DNA from: Elysia crispata
Taxonomy: Eukaryota > Mollusca > Gastropoda > Plakobranchidae
DNA: 64,000 nucleotides
Direction: 5' to 3'
NCBI GenBank assembly: GCA_033675545.1
Contig: JAWDGP010002506.1
Span: 62,001 to 126,000 of the forward strand
Numbering within the stretch: the first letter of the stretch is position 1; each line of letters begins with the position of its first letter. Below the pieces are notes generated by a model, which was not told the DNA's origin, did no database searches, and saw nothing but the letters and a program-made list of their open reading frames with translations. This document shows, piece by piece, positions 26,730 through 39,703 of this stretch. Made by a program: the position numbers and the translations under genes.

Positions 26730-26900
26730 ATAATATTATCATGTGCCTGTCTGATTTTAGTGCTATTCGCTAACATTAGCAACATTGTAGTATTTCTCAA
26801 TGCTGGTACTATGGACAATGTGACAATTTTACTCATAGCTTTATCTTTGTCTGATGGGTGTTCCTTATTCTTATTACACCGACCAGGTGTGGTTTTGTAA
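26730..26900 (+). pseudogene. Rhodopsin-like GPCR fragment (TM1-TM2), pseudogene
   Basis: One frame of 56 codons between stops reads as the first two transmembrane segments of a class A receptor. A hydrophobic helix runs through LVLFANISNIVVF, with the N at the conserved TM1 asparagine position. A short intracellular loop (GTMDNVT) follows, then a second helix LLIALSLSDGCSLF with the TM2 LxxxD motif. The spacing and the NIVVF / LALSxSD pattern resemble the lineage-specific, often chemosensory or orphan peptide-like, receptors expanded in molluscs. The frame has a stop just before TM1 and another 11 codons after the SLF of TM2, and I see no TM3-TM7 downstream, where a CTN repeat begins. It is therefore a broken relic. 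Family assignment is by motif reading only. Confidence 0.6.
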
Positions 26901-27072
26901 TAAAAGCTCTTGTTAAACCAAGCTCATGGCCGTAATCCCACCAATTCAAGCATTTTCGGTCATTTTCACTTAAAAGCCTTACCCTAACCTCTGCTGAGCA
27001 CTACCTAAAATTCTAGCTCTTATAATTCTTACATATATTAACCCAGTGGTTTGCCTCCTCATCTAAATTTGG

Positions 27073-27110
27073 TACTACTACCACCACCACTACCACTACC
27101 ACTGCCACTG

Positions 27111-27207
<97 letters not shown>

Positions 27208-27209
27208 TA

Positions 27210-27286
<77 letters not shown>

Positions 27287-27324
27287 ACTGCTACTACTGC
27301 TACTACTACTACTACTACTACTAC
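27073..27324 (+). repeat. CTN trinucleotide repeat: (CTA)n/(CTG)n mosaic
   Basis: About 250 bp of uninterrupted triplets. A CCA/CTA start is followed by a CTA block, a CTG block, a short CTA block, a longer CTG block (with CAG on the other strand) and a final CTA block. The polyleucine frame across it is a by-product of the repeat. Confidence 0.95.
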
Positions 27325-27947
27325 AATTGTATTTATAGACGCTGAAAAGTCTTTAAACTAATTTCTTTTCTTTCAAGTCGTTATTTTAATCAGTACTACG
27401 ATTAAGCCAAAAAAGAAAAAGTTTATTTGCGAAGCAAAGTAAACTGTAAAGAAAAAAAAAGAACAAAAGGAAGTAGAGCACAGCTCCAAAATTTACAAAA
27501 CAAAATAAAACACGTACGTAAGCTATCAGCTTTATGCCTTCATCAGACACAAAAACAAGAGTAAGAAATTATACAAGGATATTCACATTTAAATGTCAAA
27601 TAGAAATTATCAAATGAATTTAAAAAATAGGAAGGTCTACCAAGAAAATAAATCACTCAAAGTTATACAGAGAAAAAATATAACAAATATTTTTTAAAAA
27701 ATGTTGCGAAAATAGTGAATAAAGTAAAAGAAAAAAAAATTCTGAAAATGATTAACTTGTTGAGAATTTACAAAATAATAAAGAAATAAAGAAAAAGGTG
27801 AAAAAAAAAATAGATAAATATACTAAATAGGTAAGAAGGTGAAGGCAAATGGTGTAAAAGAAAATGAAAGGTAAAGAAATCTGAGTGCAAGAGACGGAGG
27901 CAGAGAAAGAAAGGCAGACTGATTTTCAAGAGAGCCATAGATACAGT

Positions 27948-27950
<3 letters not shown>
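27325..27950. other. A-rich non-coding stretch
   Basis: Purine/A-rich DNA with many short A runs. No convincing coding segment. It leads directly into the GA repeat. Confidence 0.5.

Positions 27951-28040
<90 letters not shown>
27949..28040 (+). repeat. (GA)n microsatellite
   Basis: About 45 uninterrupted GA dinucleotides. Confidence 0.97.
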
Positions 28041-28043
<3 letters not shown>

Positions 28044-28135
28044 AGAGCTGCACTTTTACCTCAGCTCGCTCCACATCTACATGTATTTATTAATTTAATT
28101 AATTATTTTTCACCCATATCTACATTTAATTGTTA

Positions 28136-28806
28136 TGGAAGCAAGAAAAAACGATGTCTTGTGTTGCTTACTTTGTTATTTTCCTAGGTTGATATCTAGG
28201 AGCAAGAAAGAACGATGTCTTTTGTTGCTTACTTTGTTATTTTGCTAGGTTTATATCTAGGAGCAAGAAAGAACGATGTTTTGTGTTGCTTACTTTGTTA
28301 TTTTCCTAGGTTTATATCTAGGAACAAGAAAGAACGATGTCTTGAGTTGCTTACTTTGTTATTTTCCTAGGTTTATATCTAGAAGCAAGAAAGAACGACG
28401 TCTTGTGTTGCTTACTTTATTATTTTCCTAGGTTTATATCTAGAAGCAAGAAAGAACGATGTCTTGTGTTGCTTACTTTGTTATTTTGCTAGGTTTATAT
28501 ATAGGAGCAAGAAAGAACGATGTCTTGTGTTGCTTACTTTGTTATTTTCCTAGGTTTATATCTAGGAACAAGAAAGAACGATGTCTTGTGTTGCTTACTT
28601 TATTATTTTCCTAGGTTTATATCTAGAAGCAAGAAAGAACGATGTCTTGTGTTGCTTACTTTGTTATTTTGCTAGGTTTATATATAGGAGCAAGAAAGAA
28701 CGATGTCTTGTGTTGCTTACTTTGTTATTTTGCTAGGTTTATATATAGGAGCAAGAAAGAACGATGTCTTGTGTTGCTTACTTTGTTATTTTCTTAGGTT
28801 TATCTC
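28136..28806 (+). repeat. 61-bp tandem repeat, 11 copies
   Basis: The phrase AACGATGTCTTGTGTTGC recurs at about 28149, 28211, 28272, 28333, 28394, 28455, 28516, 28577, 28638, 28699 and 28760, a strict 61-bp period. Each unit ends with TTATTTTCCTAGG or TTATTTTGCTAGG and TTTATATCTAG. Because 61 is not a multiple of three, coding frames rotate between copies and no long ORF exists. Confidence 0.95.
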
Positions 28807-31130
28807 TTGTATCACCCTAAATTTTCAAAAGCTTTTAAATCTTAGTAAATCTGGGATAAGGTGTTTTCGACATATCAAACGCTAGATTTGATGCGTATGT
28901 TTAACAACTATAATTTTCAACAGGAAAAGATTGGCCTCATAAGGCAATAATAAGGATGCACATTTTTTTTTTCATTTGGCACGCCTAAATTCAGTAAAAA
29001 ATTTTTCCAATGATATCAAATATCGTTGAAAATTTATGTCTAAATGCTTAAGATAATATTGCTTTGAATTAAGTTTGAAGTGAAAAAATTATTAAAATAT
29101 AAGCATTTAAAAAATCGAGACATAGTTTAATAATGATAGTAAGTAATTACTGGAGCCAAAAAAACACTTTTTTGCTCCTAATGAGGAAAGATAATGTGAT
29201 TTCAACATCATTCAGTTTTCTCTTTTTAATCAGACTGTACAACTGAGAAGTTTAAATAAAGACTTTATGAAATAAATGAAGGAACAGGCTTATTAGAAAC
29301 CACTAAATATTGTTCTAAAAAATGTTCCTTAAACTTTCTTAACAAACCTGTAAGCATATTGAACCAGATTGCTCAAGTTACCTCTTTGGGTTGGGTTTTA
29401 TGAAATTTGGTCATTGATGTTTGTGAAAATTATATTATATTAAAAAAATTGATGAACGAAAGGCATTGGGCACAACCATGTACTGGAAATGGGGCAAATT
29501 TTGTTAGTCTTTTTTTTTTTATTTTACCTGGGGCATGATAGTTAATGTTGAGAGGATAAAAAAACATAAAATATCGACCAATGGAACAGTCTCAGATTTG
29601 TAGTTTTCATCTCCCCACCAACACAATAATTTTAACTTTTTCGATAAGGAAAAAGGCACAATATAATTTCTAAATAAAAACCGTGGCATTTAGTACAAAA
29701 CAAAGCTAATTTTTTCCTCTCAGCAAACCTTATGCCTCTAGGTTTTATAATATAAATGCAGACCTGTCACTTTTCAGGAAAAGAAAATCTGAATGATTCT
29801 GTCAAAAAATCTGAATCTGCCAAAAAAAATCTGAATGATGGCATCATTTTGCCTTTAACATCTACGCAGCAGACATCACAATACACATAACGTAGTCGTT
29901 AAAGAATGCAAAGTTCGTTAGTATAGATGTGTCTGAAATCTGTTAAAAACAAGGTTTCTTTGTTTGTAATTCTTCCATGGTGAATGTGAAAAGCTCAAAC
30001 TAAACTATGTATGTATACCTCTTTCAGTTTAAATCAAGTAGGGCCTACTTTATGCTTTACAATACTTTTAAGTATTAAATTGGATGGCATTAGCATTATG
30101 CAGCATTTGATAAATTCAAAAAGAGCAGAGAGACCAACCCAGTTAGTGTACAACATGACTTAAAAAAATTTATATGAACATTAACAGGTGTACTCCTTAC
30201 CGAAAGGCTATAAAGAATGACAGATCTGGTTCTAGATCTAAATCTAGATTTAGATCTTGTAATAAGCTTTCTCGTTTGGAGCCATTATCCCGATGCAAGC
30301 TTTTCAATCTGCACAAAATCTAAGATTTTGATGATTTTATCTAATCTAGATCTAGATCTAGATTGTAACATCTAAATCACGCTAAACGAGTCTCACCGTC
30401 ACAATGTAATTTTTGCAATTAAATTGACCTTTTTCTTAGTGAAGGGAGTGAACAATAGAGTGGATTACGCTCTTAACATTATTTACATAAAGTAAAATAG
30501 TACAAATTTCTAGCAAGTTACCAATTTGTTCCTCATGAAATATTTAGTTAAGTTTTCAACACCTGGATCTAACAAAATTTTTAAGATCGTCAATATGGTC
30601 CAAGGCCAATAATCATGTACAAATTATCTAGATTCTAGCTTAAGGTACTCTTTACATTTCACAGACTTATAATTAGCATTATAGTTTCGTGTCATGTCAT
30701 CTTGATTTACTCTACCTCTATTTAGATTTAGTATTTCTCAATCAATCCTGATAACTGACAAGATCTAGATGAAAAAAGAGACTTTCTGCGGTTGACATTA
30801 TTATAAATAACGGCGTGTCGGGATGTGAAGATGGAGAGATGGTAAAATGCAGACGAATAAGCGATAAGTAAACGCCGCAGAATCAATAATAATGGATGGT
30901 TACAACTAAAATATTAGTACCAATTTCGATACCACGTTTGATAATATAATAAGAAAAAAAAATTAATATCGATAGTAGTATAACTATATCGTTCACATTT
31001 ATTGTTTCGCACAGTCTGTCCACCTTGTAGAAAAAAAGAAACTGAATTATTTTTTTAATTTTGAGGACGAAAATTAAGTTCGGAAAAAATCGGAAAAGGA
31101 CCAAGTTTCATTAAAAAATCGGAAGGTCTG
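28807..31130. other. AT-rich non-coding stretch with GATCTA-type repeats
   Basis: No coding segments that I can support. Palindromic TCTAGATCTAGATC-type runs occur at about 30225-30260 and 30338-30364. A 73-codon minus-strand frame near 31 kb is AT-driven low complexity. Confidence 0.45.
30338..30364. repeat. (TAGATC)n short palindromic microsatellite
   Basis: The self-complementary hexamer family TAGATC/GATCTA is repeated here in tandem. Similar short runs are at 30225-30260, 48739-48757, 48832-48846, 49110-49128 and 60748-60769. Confidence 0.75.
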
Positions 31131-32991
31131 TATATGTATTGAACAAAGGAAGATGACAGATGTGATCAAACGGAATCAAGGTAATTTGTGTCATTATACT
31201 GATTTTTATTATTAAATTTAGCCAGTATTTTCTTTCCATCATTGCAATCAGTCAAAATAAAAACACATGAATTATATATTTTTTTTAATTATTTTATATT
31301 TACATTCATTGTACAGGTAACATCAACATGGTGATTATTGAGTAAGATACAAAAAAATTATAATCCTAGTTCAGTTTTAAATTAATTTTTGAATTACACT
31401 TTAGACTATACAAAGAAACAGAATAAAAGAATCATTGTTTATTTACACCAATTCATTTACATTAAATGCCACATGAAGGTAAATTCATTTTGATTCCAAA
31501 CAAAAGCAGTGCTTAACATAACTTTCCTTCATATGTGATAAAAGTCAATAATTTAAGCCCAGAACATTTCATTCATTCATATTAGGAGATAATAGACGAT
31601 TAGCACTTTCAAACAATCGGTGATGTATAATCTAAAAGGGGAAGAAAAATTTTAAATACTCTATAAAGAAAAAAAAATGGTCAAGCACACTATAAGAAAT
31701 ATTTTATTTTCATCTTATGCTCCTTCCCTCAAGTTTTGGAATATTGACTTAGCTAAAAATGAAAATGAGTGTACCATTCATAATATAGCAACAGTTACTA
31801 CATATAAATTATTTTTAATGTATGCTCCTTAGTCTAAACAGATGAAATATGTTTATTTTATTAGAGAGTATATCATAAATATGGTACTATAGCGAGTATA
31901 TCATAAACATGGTACTACTAACCTGAAAGTGATACATATATAAAGTTATAGATGATGATGTATCACTATCAACAACGTCACAATTCCAGACTAAAAAGGT
32001 ATAAACACAAGTTAATTGACCCAAACAAAGATGAAGTCCCCAAATAAACCTTTGAGATTTGAATTTTTCTTTTTTTCATTCATGAAAGCTCTTAAGACAA
32101 ACCAATATAAGTTGTACCTCCATGTGATTATTGTGAAAAAAATTTTGCCATCTGAAGTTAATATGAAGGCCAAACCATTGTGAGGTAAATGCCCCTGTTA
32201 ATTCTGATCTCCTGGTTACACAATCTTGGGACACACTTTTGTAAGTGGGCAACAGATGGTTCTTTCACTGCTCATCAAAGCCAGGATTGCTGCCCAGGAT
32301 TATTGACATAGTCAGTCTACTTCAACTTTATCCACTGGAATGGCGAGCGTATATAATAAAAGGGCGCAAAAACTGGAAAAAAACTGGGCTCCAAATGCAA
32401 ACCTCAACCACTGGGTCAAAGAGGCTCAAACTTTTAATAAAGTCTCAAAAGATCTCAGGGTGTTCTGTCATCTAAAACTGCCTTGGAAATTATAAATCCT
32501 AGAGACAAAACATGTGCTGAGATATAAATTATAAATTCTAACCATGGAACACAATATAATGTGTATGGCTTATTTTCCCACAATATTTATCATACATTTC
32601 TTGGAAGGGGCCAAGATGAAGATATGTTGTATCATATTAATTTTGTAGTTCCAGTAAGTTGGCACCTTAGTAAGTACCTCTAGACATATGGAATCACCTA
32701 CATACATGCATACATCAATTGACTGGATTCGTAGGCTGAATCACCTTGACATTTATACTACATTAGACAAAATTACAAAATACAAACAAACAAAAAGGCA
32801 TGAAGTTAAGTAAATTTTGCATAAATGATAAAATGAAAAGAAAAATTCAAAATACAGCTGATCATTCAAAATCTTTTGTGCTCAAGACAGATCTAGTTTT
32901 GTTGTAACATAGGATAGAGGATATAAAAACTATTTTTCATATGTAACAGAAAGGTATCAAAGTGAGAGGCAGGGAAAGTAGGATAGGGAAG

Positions 32992-33011
32992 GGGAGAGGG
33001 AGGGAGGGAGG

Positions 33012-33075
<64 letters not shown>

Positions 33076-33081
33076 GGGAGG

Positions 33082-33164
<83 letters not shown>
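32992..33164 (+). repeat. Compound (GGGA)n(GA)n microsatellite
   Basis: GGGA repeats, then GA repeats, an interrupting GTGAGGGAGGGAGG, then a second long GA run. Confidence 0.95.
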
Positions 33165-33166
<2 letters not shown>

Positions 33167-34905
33167 GTATGCCGTGATAGTCTTTGATGTCCAAAAATAA
33201 TCTAAATCAAATTATCAATCTGAATGCTAAATTTCACACGACAACCCTTTTCTTTCTCTCCAACAATTAAACAATTTCTCATTTCTAGTTTAGTATTAAA
33301 GGGACAATCACCACAAAGACAAGCAAATAATTTCTTTTTACACACAGCTGAACCTTTGGTAGAGAGAAATTGACATTTTTTAACTGTTGTACATAATTAT
33401 CCACTCTTTACTCTGAATCATTCACTCCATAATTTAGAACTAGAAGAACTGACTAACAACCCACTGAAGAATTGGTGGTTGGTGAGGGACTTAAGCAACA
33501 AGATCTTGTTTAGACTTTCATTGTTTCTACATTAATTCATCTCAGAGATCCCAGCCAGCTCACAATTGTCCAGATACATTCAGCTCGTACTCCTATCATG
33601 GTCATAAAATCACTAGAAAGAACAATAACTTGTTGAAAGACAAACGATTAGCCAGAGACTCATCAAGACTTGCTCTGATTTAAAAAAAAAAACAGACAAG
33701 AATGAGCCTGTCCGTAACTCTTTCAATAAAGTGTTATAATCATAATTTTCTAATTTGAAGTCAATCAACATGAAGCACAAGCTTTCTTTCAAATCAAGTT
33801 GGAAGTTATTTTTTTTTCTGGAAATTATTTTCCTTCAAAGGGTTAGCATCACAGACAAGCAAGTGTAAAAATTTCAAGGGTAGTGGCTTCAGAGATGGAA
33901 TTGGGAACTCATTGAAAAAAAAAAGACTTCTCTGAAAATGTAATGCAAAAGCCTGATAGCTCACAGAGGTATGGCAAAAGTTTCATACATTGCAACGGCA
34001 ACGTTGTCAATCACACAACCAATTCCCACTTTTAAAATTGTAATAGACTTTTCTTTCGCTCCTTTTTATTACAGCATTATATAAAATTATAGTTCTTGTT
34101 TCCATTTGTTCCATGCCACAAAAGCCTACACAGTTTTAAATTATTTGAAAACAGTACAGTTACATTACAATCAAATCAAACCCTTAGTTTACAGCGCTTC
34201 ATATTAGATGCCAAATCTGCAAGAGATCATCAATGTCATTCAATATTCATGAGAAAAAATTGTTTCCATTACAGAGAAACAGAACTCTGGGGTAAATGCA
34301 AAGCAAAAAATGAATGCATAATGAATTATGATTCTTCAACACGTTGCCTTGTACTCTATATGTGAGCATTAACACATTTTTTTTTGTTCTTTTTTCCAAT
34401 ATATCCCAACAAGTTAAATTGGCAGAAATTCCATTTGCAAGAGTATCCAATCCAAATTTAAAATGATGTAGCACAGTGAGCTAAGTTGGACTGCCTTGAG
34501 GGGGAAAAAAACCCACAGAAATTACTAGCCTCTGTTTAACTATAAAAACAATCATTTTTGTATGTACATGGCTTTCTAAAAGGTTCAAAATGTCCAAGTT
34601 TCTGTTTGAGTTCTAGAGAATCTAATCGTATTCTACCACATAGAACAGAAGTGAAAGTAAAGAAATATTAAGGATCCATCTGATGCCAATGAATAAAGGG
34701 AACTTTACTGCAGAAACATAAATATTACTGAAAGAATTATATGAATCAATACGCAAAAAAAATTACAAATTTATTACCTCAAAGTTCAGAAATATTTTTC
34801 AAAAAGCCAAAACTCCCCTTTCATACAAATTGAAAATGGATCCTTTTAACTTAACTTCATTAGCAATAAAAATCTGAATAACAGCCTTTGTGATGCTTGT
34901 ATGTA

Positions 34906-35040
<135 letters not shown>

Positions 35041-36680
35041 TTTTCTGTGCTGTTGTAAGTTGGGCATGGGTATACTCACTGTAGTTTTTATCTTTGTCAC
35101 AAGTATAAAACTCTTAAACAATCCAACCAATGATTTGATTCAAAAAAATTGTTGTTTCACCTTTAAACCTTTCCAGGATGAGGTTAATAAGTAAATGGGG
35201 TAGGAACATTTATTTTAGGGATTTTCTAAAGACAAAGCTGGTGTTGCAAAATGGATGATGAAATTTAGACTGGGAAAACGGTCTCTAGTAAAATATATAC
35301 AGGAAAGGAAAGAATTCAGCACAGTAAATACAACTGTATTAAAACTCTAATGATTAATTTATAAAGACCTTTTACTTAAGCTAACAGTGCTGCAAACAAT
35401 AGGTAAAAAAATTAAAATAATACTTGGCCCCCAAATGAGTCTAATTAAAAGCCCCAATACATTTGCGTCATTTCGTGTTCATTTTTTTTCTAATGTAATC
35501 AAAGAGTATGATGACTTGTAGAAAAGCAAAGATTTTTCAAGGACTTTATAACAAAAGCACGCTCCACTGACATATTGAAGCCTGAAAGGAGAGCTAAGGA
35601 CTATGATTTAGAAATGATCACTACAAGATATGCAGAAATATTCGTTGCAGGTTTGAGATCCACCTTAACATTGCATGAGCTTGGGCTCTCCTCTTCTCAG
35701 CCTTGCCATGTTGGATGGAGGTATTTTTTTATATGGAAATACAGATCTGAGATCACTTTGCTGTGGATGGGCTGTATCAAACAGTCAATAAAAGGTACTC
35801 ACACTCAAAGCTGAAATTTTCACTTCCAACATATTGGAACTGGTCTCAGAACAGTGAATTAATAAAAAAAAAAAAAAAAAAGAAAACAACAAAAAAACAA
35901 AAACGAAGTAATTGCAACTTGATCTGTACATAAGAAACCTTGAGATTTCATAGGTTACTACTGAAAAAAAATCTCAGTAACATGAGCAAAACACAAATAC
36001 ATTTATTCATTTAGTGCTTGCTTATTTGTTCACAGGTAGTGACTTGAGCAGTTCCTCTATGAATCAGAGGTGGGACAAATCTTGGGCAATAGAAGTAGAC
36101 AATAAACAAAAGTTTCCCAAATATTTTCTCGTACCATCAGTTAAAAGAACTTTTGCCAACAGAAATCTTCCCTCCTCCCTTCACCACAATCATACACAAG
36201 TAAAATTTTTCAACACGCTGTACATTATCCTCTTAAAAAATTAGGTCCATTTTTTTCAATTCACTGCTTACGTAAGACAAAGCCCAATATATTTTTCTTT
36301 CCTCGCTCTTCATAATTAACACCATCATAATTTATATACAACTTTAAAAACTAAAATCCATTGTTTCATTCTATCCAAGATCTCTTTCACATCTGGTGTG
36401 GGATTTCTTATCAAACTCCTCTCAGATTGTTCACCTACTTGCCGCAGCCATTTCCCTCCTTGCCACAACTGGAAGCCTGGATGACTTCAGGATCTCACAA
36501 GATTTTGTGAACGTCCTGACTCGGCACATAGGACCAGTTCAAGAAGAGGCCGATGGCTATGCAAAGAGCGTTTGAAAATAATGATCTCAACTGTTTATAA
36601 AATCATACTGTATCTCTATTAACAGTTTTGAATTATATCCTCCTCAGTTTTAACTACCCCCCTCCATTGAAAGCCTATTA

Positions 36681-36914
36681 TTAAGATTCCTCTCCCGGCG
36701 ATGGCTGGCCGTTGATCTCAAGCACGATGCCGTGTTGCTGCAGCTGCTGTTTGATGAGCTGATTCTCTGTCCGCAGTTGGGCGCACTGTTGCCGTAAAAG
36801 TTCATTGTCAACACCAAGGCGTTCAGCCTCCTTGAGACTTTCTGCCAGGCGGTTGTTGGTCGATCGCAGCTCTTGGATATACTCGCACGCCTTGGACAGA
36901 ATGCCACCTTTGCT
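36681..36914 (-). CDS. USF2: USF exon 9 (helix 2, zipper, stop)
   Basis: 234 coding nt starting SKGGILSKACEYIQELRS (helix 2), followed by the leucine zipper and a C-terminal LQQHGIVLEINGQPSPGEES tail, then TAA. The acceptor is TTTATTTACCTAG. The exon continues into the 3' UTR. Confidence 0.96.
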   Translation of the reverse strand, partial: SKGGILSKACEYIQELRSTNNRLAESLKEAERLGVDNELLRQQCAQLRTENQLIKQQLQQHGIVLEINGQPSPGEES

Positions 36915-39662
36915 CTAGGTAAATAAAAACAAATAAGAAAAAAAAAAAAGAGAAAGAAAAGAAAATGGAAAACTAATAAGCTAAACTTGTTCATGTCCAT
37001 TACAAACAAAAATGCATCCATTGATTATGGAATTACACACATGCCCTAATATTCAAAAGACATTAATTGTTGCGATTTCAGAACCTACGTTAGACTAGAA
37101 CAACTTTGTTTATGCTTTAATTTTCCTCTTGGAAGAAAAAAAAACCCCAGGTATTTCAAGTCCATAAAAGACCTGATATGGAAGTGAGCACAAGATTTGT
37201 CAAGCAATCAATCCACCAGTGTCAAATCCTGTTGTAAAAACAGCTTAAAAAAATTGTTTATTTTAATTTCCTCTTCACAAATAAGTTTTCACTTGAGATT
37301 AAAGGTTTGAAAGCTGTAACCAGGTCTACAATGTTCAGATCCTACTCTTGCATTAAAGAAAGAAAACGTGCATATATCTGTAATAATAAAAAAATTAATA
37401 AAAAAAATTAACTGAATTTTAGGCAAAACAATCAACCCTTGACAAATTATAGCTTCAATATTCAAGAGCCTTATTTCTTTCAATTTAACTGATTTCGTTA
37501 ATTTTTATTTTTATGAAATCACATTTTAACAGATCCCACGATAAAAATATTTTTCTTTAACTTTTCTTGTTCTACAAGATTACTAGACATGGCCCATTCA
37601 AACTTGAAATATTAATTTTGAAATAGACTTTGAATCTACAAGCCAGGGACAAAAGGGTATTATTATAAATGGATTAAAACTATTTTGGTTCAAGCTTTAT
37701 CAGTTCTTATTTGAGACTCCAGTGTCAAAATATTATTCATTTTAACCCCGAATCTATACTAAAACACTGAGGCAGCACTGGTGGTGTACAAGCTTGTCCA
37801 TAGCTACTGCCTTTAGGACATAAGTATCAATTTAGCATGTAATTATACCTAAGGTCAAATCAATTTTCAAAATGAGCCTGAAGATGAAACAACAAAAATA
37901 CACACAGATTTGTAAGGAAATTAGTCCCAAGGTTTCACAAAATTTTTACTCCTACATTTCTATTTCTTGAGTTTTGAAAAAGTTCAGGATTGTAAGCATG
38001 CAGTTGCATGATATATACCTTAGATGGGGAGAATCAGGACAACCATATGATTCTTGAGAAGGAAGCTTCTATTTATTTTTTTTAGAAAAAGATTTTACAG
38101 TTTTCTGCCATTGAACTACATTTATATCATACAGGTAGAAAATCCAAAATGATCTAGATGTAGCTGATTTGTGGCCACTATCCTGTAATAGGATCTAATC
38201 TAAGAAAATTCAACAAAGTTAACTCAAATAGATATCTAAGGTATATACATGTCTTTAGAAATAAGCACTCAATGGTCCTTTTTCTCATATCCATTTCAGG
38301 ATTTGCCTTTCCATCCCCCACCCCCCCCTTTTTTTCTACCAGGAGAAATTGTGACAATCAAATTAATCAAGTGATATTCAAAGATTCGAAATCCAATTGA
38401 AATCCGAGAACTTAAACCCCTGCACATTTAGTCAACCCTAGCCTGGAAATTTCAGCAATATTGCCTCGGCAGCCATCCGCTTTAATTCCCGGATGGTGTC
38501 ACTCCCAATGAGCAAGCTAGAAGTAGAAAGCTAGGACAAAGAGTGTTTCAAGGGCCAGTACTTACAGCTTGTGTCTGCTTGATCGGTTCCTGGGCACAGT
38601 CAGGCACCAGCTTGGACAGCTGTACGATCCAATTATTGATTTTGTCTCTTCGTCTCCGCTCAACTATTTAAGATACAAAGTAAAGGGGAAAAAATAGAAT
38701 AAGCTTTTTCCTTAAAGTTAAACCGTTTAATATCATTAACCTTATTAACTGCTTTGCTCCATTGAATAAAACCAATTCTATCTACACTATTGGAACTTAT
38801 CTTTTAAAAAAATCAAAGAATTCCTAGACAATACTTAACTTGTAGTTAGTCTATTTATTAACTTGCATGAGACATAGTTAAAGTTATTTAACTTCCATAA
38901 CTAAAAAAAATATACATACGGAACAATAATAAAAAAAAATCTTAAATGGAAAATTGGATATAAAAAACGGTTAAAACAGCTACTCACTAAAAAATCATCA
39001 TTCAGGTTTCCTGCATGCAGAGAGAGAGTATGGACCAACTAAGAACACAAATAGCTTCTCTATAGCTCCCTCAGTTTGCTTATAGAAACAGCAAATACCA
39101 ATGTAATAAGGTGTCAACATCTGGTACCAATCTGATTACTCACCTTCATTGTGTGTGGCTCGCCGTCTGTCATCCCTCGCAGATCTGCCACCCTCCAACT
39201 TAGGAGAGAAGGATGTCCGCGGCGCAATCTGACGTTGACCTTGCAGAACATCTTGCGGAGACATCATAACGTAAAACTGGCCTGTAAGGAAATAAATTGA
39301 AAAAAACAAAAAACGGAGGAGTTTAAGAAAATATCCTCAGCAGAGTCCAGGACTCTATACAAAACATAGTTATGAAGATACAAATATCAACTTAATTTAA
39401 AACTTGATTTTAGTCAAATCTATTGTAATATAGCAAGCAAAATTAATTTTATATCTCCCCACTTACCTGGAATACTTTGTCTAGAGCCCTTTTCATTCAA
39501 ACTCTAATTATGATAAATATAACATTAGCATGCAATTTGCTTCTAAATGTATTACTCTTCATTATTTTAATTTGTTTATTTAATGCAGAGCTTTGATAAA
39601 GCCTTGGGAATAAAAATTTCGAACCTTTTTCTGTCTTTTTTTTTAATCTGGAGGGAGGGAGG

Positions 39663-39703
<41 letters not shown>

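Noticed and set aside
27051..27338. Polyleucine protein
   Set aside because: Pure translation of a CTN triplet tract.
32937..33194. Ser-Leu repeat protein
   Set aside because: Translation of a GA microsatellite; the same applies near 34846-35194 and 27885-28187.
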